Origin: Clavaria fumosa
Lineage: Eukaryota; Basidiomycota; Agaricomycetes; Agaricales; Clavariaceae
Assembly (NCBI GenBank): GCA_951802425.1
Contig: OX637806.1
Span: forward strand, 1,674,001-1,738,000
Direction of reading: 5' to 3'
Length of the DNA stretch: 64,000 bases
Below are positions 22,501 to 33,200 of this stretch, in pieces (position 1 is the first letter of the stretch; the number at the start of each line of letters is the position of its first letter). A program made the position numbers and the translations under genes. The notes under the pieces were generated by a model that saw nothing but the letters and a program-made list of their open reading frames with translations, did not search any database and was not told where the DNA came from.

Positions 22501-24411
22501 ATCTGCAGAAGTAAGAAAAAGAAATCAGCACAAACTTGATTCTAATAGAAAAACTAAAACCCACCAAGAATGAGGATAGCAGGATCGCGCAGCACGGCGC
22601 GCGCAATGGCAAGGCGCTGCCTTTGCCCGCCACTCAACTGCGCTCCGCCATTCCCAAGGCGCGTCTCGTATCCTTCCGGCAAGTCCCGCACAAACTCATG
22701 CACCAATGCGGTCCTGCACGCCCTCTCCACCTCCTCCGCGTGGGCATCAACCCCATCGCCACTCCAGCGGCCCATCGCCACGTTCTCCCGCACACTCCCC
22801 TCAAACAACGTGCACTCCTGGCTCACAGCCGCGACGTGCTCCTTCAACCACGCCTCGTCCAAATACGCCGTGTCCCGATCGTCGATGCAAATACGCCCCC
22901 TATTTGGAGCGTACAGCCTCAGAAGCAGCGCCGCAACCGTCGATTTGCCCGACCCCGACCCGCCTACGATGAATGTCGTCTCCCCCGCGGGGAAGTACAG
23001 CGACACCCCGCGCAGCACAGGCGCGCTCGCACGGGACGGGTACGCGAATGTCACCCCGTGTAACGACACCTCGCCCAGGCACGTCCGCGGCCGGATCTTG
23101 CGCAGGTCGGCGTACGTCGCGCGATGCCGTAGCTTGAATAGCGAGTTCGATTGCGTGAGTGTTGCCGGCGCTTGGGAGGTGGACTGACACAGAGAGAGGA
23201 GTGCGGCCATGGCCGATGTACCCTTGTTGATGACAATGAACTGCGGGATGCACATCTGCAAATGGCTCGTCGCGATGAGACAGGCCCAAAACACTGCCAT
23301 AACGTCCCCAGGCGAGACGCGCCCTGTCCGTACGAGCTGCGCGCCGAACCAGAACGCCTGCACGAACATGCCCATCATCACAAACTGCATTGTGCCATTT
23401 GCCGCGCCCCACACCGCGGTCAGCCGACGCATGGTCGCCCTCACACCGCGAAATGCGCGCGTCGCACCTGCCAGCTCATGTTCCTGCGCGTTGAATGCCT
23501 TCACCGTGGAGATGGCGTTGATGGCGCGGTCCACAATCGTCGCGGCCACCGCGGTTTGCTGTCGTTCACGACCCTGCAGGGGTGTGGCGAATCTCTGGGA
23601 GAGCCCTTGGACGAAGATGAGGACAGGGATGGTGGAGAGGATAACCACGGTGAGTAGGGGAGAGCGGACGAAGGCGAGAACGAGACAGGCAATGGTGGTG
23701 GTCATGTATTGAACCAGAAAGCCTGTGGCGAGGGCACATGCGGAGCGAACGTCATCGGTTTCCCTGTAACGAATGAGAATGCGGTTGTCACAGGTAAGAC
23801 CGTGACTATTACCTCGCAAACTTGGCCATAAGGCCACCTGCACCGAGTGGCGCGTCCTTGTCAGCGCGCTGCACGTCAGCGTCGGTGCCCATCTTCATAT
23901 CGAACCAGACCATGTCCTTGCGGGTGACGGCGTCGTAGACCATCTTGCGGAGTATCATGACGTTGTACTCGCCTAGAGATATCCAGAGACAGGAGGTGAT
24001 GCCGCTAAGAGCGAGAGTGATGACGGCGAGACCGACGAGCTGAAGAGCAACGACGCCGATACTATTGAGGAGAGCGAGCTTGGCAGCGCGCGAAGGGTCT
24101 GAGAGAAGGGCGTATGCGGCGAAGGCGTCGAAATTCTGGCCGATGACGCGTGTCATGAGAGGGGCTGTACCGCCAGCAATGAAAGAGGCGAAGAGTGCAG
24201 GCGTGAGGAGGAGGACTACATTGCGGGTTGGGAGGAGAGAGAAGAGAAGACGCAGAGATGGTTTTGGTGGTGGTGGTGGCTCCGGATGGGAAGAGAGATG
24301 GCTAGTGGTAGATGAGCGACGTGATTCTGATAGTTTGAAGTCGTCTACTGTTGAGACTGAGTAGGTAGACATTTTCTTTTCTGGGTCTGCCATTCCAGCT
24401 GGACGACGCAT
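19585..24411 (-). CDS. STE6-like ABC exporter (a-type mating pheromone)
   Basis: Model: complement(19585..20450, 20506..20791, 20848..22502, 22565..23763, 23813..24411), 1534 aa, a full ABCB transporter (TMD-NBD-TMD-NBD). NBD1: Walker A GGSGSGKST (about residue 471), signature LSGGQRQR, Walker B ending at the exon junction [14 protein letters not shown]2: Walker [10 protein letters not shown] (about 1322), signature ISGGQAQRL, Walker B ILVLDECTSALD. A roughly 250-residue linker between NBD1 and TMD2 holds an acidic tandem repeat. The long linker and overall length resemble basidiomycete Ste6, which exports farnesylated pheromone from the plasma membrane; that substrate is inferred from family only. 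C in place of A in DECTS and Q-A in the NBD2 signature are mild deviations. Confidence 0.85.
21662..21750 (-). repeat. 27-bp in-frame tandem repeat in the STE6-like linker
   Basis: Three full copies and a partial copy of a 27-bp unit encoding LVKEDDDDV. Copies are nearly identical in DNA, so the expansion is recent. It lies in the linker between NBD1 and TMD2. Confidence 0.9.
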
Positions 24412-24771
24412 GATGTTAACAGCGACGAAGGGTGGTGGTGATGGTGAGAGGAAAGAGGAGAGATGGGAGTAAGAGAAGAAGATGAGAAGAGGGAATAGAT
24501 TTCCATGACCGGGTCTTTTTGTTTAGATGAAGTTGACTGTATGCGTGTTAGAGAGAGAGAGAGATGACAATACACCCCCTCGGTAGTGAGTAACAAATGA
24601 TAATAACAAATGATAATAACAAAAAAAGTGACGTCGATATCACGTGATCTATTATCACAATTGGATATTCAAACTCCGATAATCGACACAATAACATCAC
24701 TCACAATAAGGACTACAAGCAACACAATAGCAATAGCGTACAATAGCAATAGCAACAACAACACTTCTATC

Positions 24772-25938
24772 ATGATCTCGTTCGTAGTCGTTCTCTGTCT
24801 ATCCATCTACGCCACTTCTTCTCACCCTCTCCGTCCCCTTTGCGCTCTCCTCGCAGGTCATACAGCCCTATTCGTCGGCCCGCCATCAACCACTTTCCAT
24901 CTCCACTCCCTCCTCCTCAACGCTCTCCACTCTCACAACCACGCCAACCCACACACCTGTCTCGGTCCCGACTTCTGCACCTGGCACCACCTCTGCACAT
25001 CATCATCATCATCAACAACAGCAGCAGCAACAACAGCACGCGTCCATCGCGCCCCCTCCCCCCAATCCCTCCTCGCCACACACTCCTCCCTCCTCCGTTA
25101 CATCCGCTCAGACACCCTCCACACCCCACCACAGCACCCCGTCCGCCCCTACATCGACCCCGACACCGCCGTGCGCGCGCACGACGCCCCCTGGCTCGCA
25201 CGCGCACGCGCCCCGGGCGTTGCGCTCCTCGTTCTCAGCACAGGTCCCATCCCCGCCCCCGCATGGACCTACAACGACGACCACCCAAATACCCACCATA
25301 AAACACCCGGAAACTGGTCCCACCTCTCCACCCTCCCCGCCCTCCTCCCCCCGCACGCATGTCTCCCCGCCCCGCCCACCTCCGACGCCTGCCGCATCAA
25401 GAACGCCGCGCTGCACACAACCCTCACCAAACTGCTCCCGTCCGTCCGGCGCACGCTCGCGCACGTAGCCCGCGATGAGGCGCGTCTGCGTCTGCGTGCG
25501 CCGCCGCGCCGCGTCGTCTGGCACGGGAACTGGTACATTGACTGCGCGGCTGACTCTGCCTCTCCCTCGCGTGGAAATGCCCATGCCCGGCTCCTAAACC
25601 TCCGAGACGGGCCCGTCGACGACCCGTGGATGCTGTACCACAATGCCCAAGGTGCGTCTGAGTCCCCCCCACCGCGCATCACTACGGACGTAGTAACAGA
25701 CGACGACGATGCCCCTACAGTGCTCATCCAAGACCGCCTCCTCCCGCGCCTCCTAAACGCACACGGCATTCCCTACATTCCGCTCTCCTCCGCATTCTCG
25801 TCCGTCTCCCCTGAACAGCCACAACACACCTCCGGACCCCGAACGCGCGACTGTCTCCGCTTCCCAGCCGACTCCCCGCGTGCGCGCGCGCTTCTCGACG
25901 CGTTCCTTGACGGCATCATACATGCAGACGGCGCGTAG
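24772..25938 (+). CDS. Secreted protein, possible degenerate PC-esterase/SGNH fold
   Basis: Single-exon frame, 388 aa. The ATG at 24772 is chosen because it starts a signal-peptide-like N-terminus (MISFVVVLCLSIYATS); the frame is open further upstream but only through AT-rich repetitive sequence. I do not recognise it firmly. GHTALFVGPPSTTFHLH near the start and the late DCLRFPADSP block recall the GDS and D-C-x-F-P blocks of PC-esterase proteins, and LGPDFCTWHHLC would be the Cys/His loop. The catalytic GDS would be GPP, so it may be inactive. Codons are strongly C-ending. It is divergent from the STE6-like gene (360 bp between starts). Confidence 0.5.
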   Translation: MISFVVVLCLSIYATSSHPLRPLCALLAGHTALFVGPPSTTFHLHSLLLNALHSHNHANPHTCLGPDFCTWHHLCTSSSSSTTAAATTARVHRAPSPQSLLATHSSLLRYIRSDTLHTPPQHPVRPYIDPDTAVRAHDAPWLARARAPGVALLVLSTGPIPAPAWTYNDDHPNTHHKTPGNWSHLSTLPALLPPHACLPAPPTSDACRIKNAALHTTLTKLLPSVRRTLAHVARDEARLRLRAPPRRVVWHGNWYIDCAADSASPSRGNAHARLLNLRDGPVDDPWMLYHNAQGASESPPPRITTDVVTDDDDAPTVLIQDRLLPRLLNAHGIPYIPLSSAFSSVSPEQPQHTSGPRTRDCLRFPADSPRARALLDAFLDGIIHADGA

Positions 25939-26013
25939 TTGTATATACCTTTTATACCTTTTGTGGGGATGACGCGTTAGGTACTTGTCGCGCGTACCAT
26001 TACCACGTGACCA

Positions 26014-26042
26014 GTCATGTGCGGTCATGTGCGGTCATGTGC
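26014..26042. repeat. Three tandem copies of a 10-bp unit
   Basis: GTCATGTGCG repeated three times (last copy GTCATGTGC) in the intergenic region after the secreted-protein gene. Role unknown. Confidence 0.8.
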
Positions 26043-26460
26043 CTGCATCGGCTCTGCTGTAACGAAAGGAAGAGGCATAGAGGAAGTGTTGCGTGCAACG
26101 GTCAAAACGACGTCAATATCATCTTGTACCCCAGGAGTGTCGCACTAGCTTATTGGATGAATAGCACCCATCAGATGTCCCTTTTCTATATAACGGATAT
26201 TGGGGTATTACACGCGAATGGAAAAATGGGAATCTACACGCTGTGGTGAAGGCCCGGTCGGTATCGGTGTCGTACGCAGGGCACGGCGCCCATGCGTGTC
26301 GTTTGGTAGCTATTGCGGGTGTGGTGGTTCGATGGCGGGGTGCGGGCGCAGTTGCTCAAGGCTCCCTGTTTTTCTCCGAAAATATATATATCTATATTGG
26401 CGGATGCGGACGGGTTTTGCAGGAGCCCGAACGACCGAGCGCTCGCCCGTGCGAGGCACG

Positions 26461-27276
26461 TCAGTCAAACTGCGCCGGGAAAAAAAAAAAGAGCGTCAAC
26501 ACGCAAGCACCCCCTTTGCACGAGCGGGGGGGGGGGACGGCACGGACCGTGAGCGGCTTCGCCTCGTCGTCGTCGCGCGGCGTGGCCCTGGGCAGCTTCT
26601 TCTTCTCTTCCTGTGGGTGGGCGACGGATAACCCCCGCCTTCAGCACGAAAGCAGGAGAAAGAAGAAGAACAAGAAGAAAGAGGAAAGAAAGAAAAGTTG
26701 ACGATCACGACTGACCTGCTTCTTCATCCGTTTCATCGCCGCGAGCGCGGCCATCTCCCGGGGGGACAGCGCCTCCTCCAGGCCCTGACCCTGGCCCTGG
26801 CCGCGCGCAGGTTCGGCGGCGGGCGCAGGCGCGGGGGCGGCGGCGTTGGCGTTGGCGTTGGCACCGGAACTCGCGCTGGCGCCAAGAGCAGACGCCCCCG
26901 AAGAAGTCTCGCTCGGTGCAGCGGCTGCGCGGCGAAGACGGCCGCCCCCCCGGCTCTGCGGGTCTGCGGGAGGAGGCACAGAGGGCGCTGCGCCGCCGCC
27001 GCCACCGCTGCCGCTTCTGTTGCTGTTGCTGTTGCTGCCGTCGTCGTCGCCGTCGCCGTCGCTGCGCTTGCGCAGCCGCCGCATGAGCCGCCCTGTCAGG
27101 GAGGGCTTGTCTGTGTGGGGTGGTGCGGAGGGAGGCTCGGGTTCTGCCGCTGCTGCTGCTGCTGCTGCTGCTGAGGGCGGAGCGGAGGCGGGCGCGGCGC
27201 CGAGGACGTGGCTGCCGCCCTCAAATCGCTTGCTCGACGCCTTGCGGTGCGAGCCTAGGGAGCGGAGGAGGTCCAT
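26461..27276 (-). CDS. Hypothetical Ala/Gly/Pro-rich protein, 2 exons
   Basis: Model: complement(26461..26610, 26716..27276), 236 aa, from the ATG at 27276; the frame stays open to an ATG at 27480, so the start is uncertain. The protein has low-complexity runs (A9, GSGGGGGAA, GANANANAAAPAPAPA), a basic patch (RLMRRLRKRSD) and a helical end of exon 1 (MAALAAMKRMKKQ). The GTCAGT donor joins in phase 0 to EEKKKLPRATPRDDDE. Exon 2 crosses 11-bp C and T runs, so its last 25 residues depend on homopolymer accuracy. No family recognised. Confidence 0.4.
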
Positions 27277-27754
27277 TGGTGTATTGGCTGGAGGTTGGCG
27301 CGTTGGTAGGTCTAGCAGTACTGGCACGGTTTGGCTGTGCGGGGCTAAGGCTGGAAGGCTAGACGAGGGCGCGAAGCAGGGAAGAATACTAGGTCCAGAG
27401 CTATCACAAGAAATTTGCTGCGCAGTCACAAGTCCGAACACTGCCAACTTGTACCGCCTGTCTAAGTTGCTCTGTCTCATTGTACCTTATCACCCTCTAT
27501 TAGCGCAGGTGCCTGTCACAAGGAAGGCGCCCTGATTGGCAGCAAAGAGGGAATTGCCATCACAGATTTATCCCGCGTTGATCTGCTTGCAACATAAGCA
27601 ATTCACCATTCGCTTGAACTGAGTCATTGAATGGAGGAGGAGAAAGCCGGAAAGCCAGGCGTTCTCTTTATTTCATTCTCTCTATTACCATCTTTCGTCT
27701 AATCCGGTACCGAGTGCCAAAGTTGACGCAAATAGGTGAAGCACGAACATCGGG

Positions 27755-30041
27755 TTACATTCTCTCTAACGGTGTCAGCCCAAGCAGCCGCATCGCGTTC
27801 GCCAAGACGTATCGAGTGCAGGTGAAGAGGTACAATCGGGCCTGCGCCACTTCTTCTTCCTGGCCCTTGACAATCAAGGTCTGCCAAGCAGAGCTCACAA
27901 GATGGCTCAGTCTACGACATGGCGTGTGTATTAAGCGGTCAGGAAAGGGGGGGCACGGGATGCCTTACTTGAAACAGTACGACACAATCGTTGAGGGTTC
28001 GTAGTTGGGCAGCTCGCTCTTTGGGCTCTTGAGTGCAGTGATGACGACGTCCGGATAGGACGCGAGCATGAACACGATCTCGCGTGCTTTTGGTTCAGTA
28101 AGGAGGGATGTGTTGATTAACCGCGTGTCAGTACGCAGCACCAGCTCGGGCGCGACCTTGCGCTCGATTGAGCAGAGGCGCACATGTGCATACTGCAAGT
28201 ACGCGCCCGTGTCGCCCTCGAAGGAAGTCATTCGCTGTAAGTCGAACTTGTATCCGATAGCGCTGAGGATGTGTTCGACCGTCGAGGTATGTCAGGAGAG
28301 ATTGTCCCGTATTAGGAGAAAGCGTCGCGCACCGCTTAGCCCGCATATCTTGTATCATGACGCAGGCAATACCAATCTGATCGCTGGTGTGGGAAGAGTC
28401 AGAAATCTCACTCGCTTTCTTCTCGTTCTTCATCATTTGCGTTAACATGATCTCTTGGCTCGCGTCCAGGATATCGTCCAGAAATTTGACTCGGCCTTTG
28501 CGCGTACTCATCCCGTCGACTCTCCCATAGCTAATGTGTTCAAGGCAGCCGCTGAAAGGGACATCCATCAACGACAGTATCTTGAAGAATTGCTTCGAGT
28601 GCAAATCTTGTTGATCGCCAATGACGTAAATCATTTTATCAAAATGATATGTTTCGTATCGTTGAATCGCCCCAGCAACGTCTCGTAAAACGTAAGTTGA
28701 CGTTCCGTCTGTTTTGGGGGCAGGATAAAACCAGTAGGTCAAAATAGCATAGTGCGTTATGTTTACCTGATTTTTCGAGGACAGGGAATCCCAAGGTCCA
28801 CTGTTTGAGGTCAACAGCGAAAGCCGGAGAGACGTCCTCAGTATCGTTCGAGGTCTTAGTAGCGGGCTGTCCTTCTTCATTGTAAGTTTTGTCATGCAGG
28901 CTTTCCTTGAATGCCTTTTTGGCGAGAAGACCCTTATCTTTAAGCATCTTCAGGGAACTGCGGATGATATCCGATTGAACAGTCGACTCTCCAGCGTACA
29001 CATCGAAATGGACGTTCAGACGCTTATAAACCTCTTCGTAAACCTTGATGGAGAGCATGCGAAACCGACGCCAAATAGCAAGGGTTGCCTCGTCACCTTG
29101 AGTTCTCGATTCTCATCAGCGGCGACCATGAAGGCGTCATTGATCTCGACATACCGTCTTCCATCAATCGGAAGATTTCTTTCGCCCTCTGGTCCGTAGG
29201 TTGGGGAGCAAGGCCGGCTGCTTTTTCTTTCTCCACGTCCTCATTAACCGCAACGTAAACATTATATAAATGCATGATTGCATTCTCCGCCAAAGCCTCC
29301 TCCGAGCCGTGTCGCTCGTATCCGACCAGGAGTAGACCTAAGGAACGTTTGCCATCATGACTGTAAGGGTGACTGCTATCAAATACCGAATTGTTTGCCC
29401 CAATCGCCTAGGCTAAGGGACGTAAGAAGTTAGAGCAGAAAACGTATACGGGTATGAGCTCACTAGTTCATCCTAATGACATTCCAGCCGTGCGCCTCGT
29501 ACAAATTGGCGATGACCGCTCCTATGATCGTGCTACGTAGATGTCCGGCATGGAATGGCTTGGCGATATTGGGGCTGCTGAATTCAACGATCACGGTCTG
29601 TGCCTTGCCTGACTTGTTGGTGCCATATGTTCCATGTGGATTCCCCTGGGTCGGTTTCGAGAGTTCGGATATCAGGGACAACGTTGTTCGAATGAGGTTG
29701 TCTGTATGGCAATAGTATTGAAGGAAGACACCGTCGGCTTCGACAGATTGGATATAATCATCGGCTTGGAACTGTCGATGCCAGGCAAATTACGCCAGTC
29801 AATGTGGAACTGTCTTCGCAGGAGTTTCGCATACCTCTGCCACGACCTTCCGCACTAGATCAGCTGGTTTACTCTTCAGGCGAAATTGGGGCACCGCGAC
29901 TGAGAAATCGGCGCCCTTCTTCCCGTAATGAACGTTGTCATATGCAGACTCTAGAGTGATCCCGAGACATCTAGAAAGTTGGGTGGCGATGGCCAATCTA
30001 AAGGAATCTAAGCTGCAACGAGACGGATCCACGTTCTCCAT
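27755..30041 (-). CDS. Arginyl-tRNA synthetase, cytosolic
   Basis: Model: complement(27755..27911, 27969..28262, 28333..28708, 28767..29096, 29155..29337, 29387..29412, 29464..29771, 29835..30041), 626 aa, close to the 607 aa of the yeast enzyme. It is a class I synthetase charging tRNA-Arg. Seen: an N-terminal additional domain ending [20 protein letters not shown], the HIGH-like [18 protein letters not shown], then [12 protein letters not shown], and the KMSKS-loop equivalent [11 protein letters not shown]. The anticodon-binding domain ends [10 protein letters not shown]. Exon 6 includes the Rossmann-fold block [15 protein letters not shown]. One exon is only 26 nt. The start is 177 bp from the ABC transporter start, on the other strand. 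Confidence 0.93.
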
Positions 30042-30218
30042 TGGGTTCCGGAGGCAGAGATGTCCAGACGAGGTATGCAGTGTGTGTTTGGACCGTGGCT
30101 GGCTCGAGTCACCATGATCCCGTGCGTAGCCGCGTCCAATCAACACAGGTCTCCCATGGCGGCGTAAGAGGTGCGCAGTCGAAACGAAAAGCGGTTTAGC
30201 GCTTGCTCTTCCACTACG
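30042..30218. promoter_or_regulatory. Short bidirectional promoter region
   Basis: 177 bp separate the start codons of the divergent arginyl-tRNA synthetase and MDR-type ABC genes, so both promoters must fit here or overlap transcribed sequence. No clear TATA box was seen. Confidence 0.4.
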
Positions 30219-33200
30219 ATGTCCAGCTTGGAGGGACCGAATGGCGGTTCCGATCAAGTTGCTCATGCAGAACAACCCAATGTCGAGACTCAGAAGAACA
30301 ATTTCTTCACGCGTCTCTGGCGGAAGGATGAGGTTACCGTGTCCTCTCATGAAGTCGCCATAGACAACGTCGAAGAATCTGTCCCGCCAGTATCCTTCTT
30401 CGCTTTGTTTCGGTGTGGCTTTTCCCGTCTCGAGTTCTCATCAGGAGGAACTTATTGCAGGATAGCTTCTCCACTTGGACAGAACGTTTGCTGAATGTGA
30501 TCGGCTGCGTTGCAGCGATCGCTGTCGGAGCTGCGCAGGTACGTTGTTCCTGTCATTCAGGCGCGCCTAGTTGAATTCTCTTCCTTGCAGCCACTTATCG
30601 CGATCTTATTCGGCAATTTGGCCCAAGGCTTCGTTACATTCACGAGTGCACTTGCACGCGCCCAACTGGGCGATCAATCCGCGATACAGGATCTACCTAA
30701 TATAACTGCAGAGTTCCGACGACTTTCGAACAAGAACGCCGCCTATCTTGCATATATTGGTTAGTATCAAATGCGTATCGAGCAATTTTATCGGAATACT
30801 CATTCCCACCTCTTATTCTCCTTCAGGCGTCGGTATTTTCCTGGGCGTATTTATATACATACAGATATGGATGTGTACCGCCGAAGCGAGCGCCAAAAGA
30901 ATCCGCGAAAAGTATCTTTCGGCAATACTTCGACAAGATGTGGCCTACTTCGACAAGGTTGGGGCTGGCGAGGTGACTACGCGAATCCAGAACGACACTC
31001 GTGAGTTATGACGATTCCTCAACACTTTTTCATCTCATCAAATCCATGTATTTGTAGACTTATTTCAACAGGCCATCTCAGAGAAGGTCCCCCTGACGTT
31101 GACGTATTTCTCCACATTTATCGCCGGCTTCGTCATCGCCTTCATTAGGTCGTGGAGGCTCTCGCTTGCAGTGTCCTCGATATTTCCGTTTATATTGGTA
31201 GTTGGTGCTTTCATGGCGAAATTCATGACCAAATATACCACGTCTGTTGTCTCATTACTCCTCAGACCAATTCTCATGAAAGGAAATGTATAGAGCTTCT
31301 CTGCAACATGTCTCAGATGGGGGAACAACTGCGGAAGAAATCATATCGACGATACGTACCGCTCAAGCATTTGGCACACAGAAAACGCTTGGGCACAAAT
31401 TCGATGAGCATATCACGAAGGCGCGCAATGCTGATATTGGTGCTGGCTTTCACCAAGGTTGGGGTGTGGGAGCTATGATGTTCGTAGCGTACGCTTCGTA
31501 TGCGTTAGGTTCGTTGGTCTTCTGCCTTGCTCCACATTTTCTCAACTTCGACAGTCTTTCAATATGGCACTACATTGATAAATCAGGGTCGCGGTGAGTA
31601 TGTACCTTATGACACTCTCAGATCTTGTTCATGCTCTCCCCATAGCTGATGTCAGCGTGATCCTCAACGTTGGGATGGCGATCCTCATAGGCTCCTTTTC
31701 TCTGGCATTGCTAGCCCCCCAAGTTCAAGGTCAGTCGCTCGTCTCAGATAACCTGAGTCTCATTGGCTGAATTTTTGGCCAGCGATTATTAAAGGAAAGG
31801 CGGCGGCGGCGAAGTTGTACAAGACTATAGACCGCGTTCCGGACATTGATTCAGCCAATCCTTCGGGACTAAAACCCAGCGCTGTCGTGGGCGACATTAT
31901 GTTTGAGGATGTCAGCTTCAAATACCCGTCTCGCCCAGATGTCGAAGTCCTGAAGAATATTACTGTCTCGTTCCCGGCCGGGAAGACCGTTGCCATTGTC
32001 AATACCTTTTCCATTCCAAATACACCGCTCAGTTCTTTACCTAACTTCTTGCGCTCTCTCTAGGTTGGTGCCTCCGGGTCTGGCAAGTCCACGATCGTTG
32101 CGCTAATAGAACGATTCTACGATCCCGTCAACGGTTCGGTAAAACTGGATGGAGTGAATATCAAGGACCTCAACCTCAAATGGTTGCGTTCACAGATCGG
32201 TTTCGTCATGCAAGAGCCGATGTTGTTCTCGACCACCGTCAGGGATAATGTTGCGCAAGGCCTCATCAACACCAAATGGGAACATGCATCCCAAGACGAC
32301 CAATTCGTTCTAATCAAGGAAGCATGCATCAAGGCGAATGCACACACCTTTGTCCGTCAGCTGCCCAACGGATACGATACACTTGTGGGCGAGCGGGGCT
32401 TGTTGCTCTCCGGCGGTCAGAAGCAACGTCTAGCAATTGCACGCGCTATCGTCTCCGATCCGCGCATTCTTCTGTTCGACGAGGCGACGAGCGCTTTAGA
32501 CACACAGTCCGAGGGGCTAGTCCAGGACGCGTTGAACAAGGCTTCTGCAGGTGAGTACGATGTTCCTGAATCCTCAACTTCTCCCTTCATTTTCTAACGC
32601 GCCGAAAACCTTAGGACGCACGACCATCACGATCGCGCATCGACTCTCGACCATCAAAGACGCCGATGACATACTTGTCATGAGTGATGGTGTGTTGCTC
32701 GAGCACGGGACGCATGACGACCTGCTTCGGGACGAAAACAGCACGTACTCGCGCCTCGTGCGGGCGCAGAATCTACGCGGAGGTCGCGCAGGCGTTGAGG
32801 ATCATGCTAATGTCAACATTGAGAAGACCCGAGGGGAGGAAGAAAAGATGGAGAAAGCTTTGGCCCGAAAGGACACTGAGAGTAGCATTTATGACGATCT
32901 CGGCCCTGACTCAAAGGATCAATCTTCCGGAGGAGAGGAGCCCGTCACATACTCCATCTGGCAACTTTTTATTCGCATGGGCAAACTCAATCGCGAGTCG
33001 CGGTCGTATTATATTGTGGGAGGACTTGTTTCTATACGTCAGCGCCCCATTGCTCTCCTTTCACGTTGGGACCGCTCAATCGTGTTCTAGTTGGTGGTCT
33101 CACGCATCCTGCCTTCGCCGTCATCTATGGTGAGCATCTGTATATTCCCTATTAATTCTTTGCTTGAGCTTTTAGCCAAATCACTCGACGGGTTTTCTGC

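Noticed and set aside
26846..27535. 229-aa plus-strand frame opposite the Ala/Gly-rich gene
   Set aside because: Low-complexity shadow. Neither strand has a known domain, but the minus strand has a helical end and a matching splice pair.
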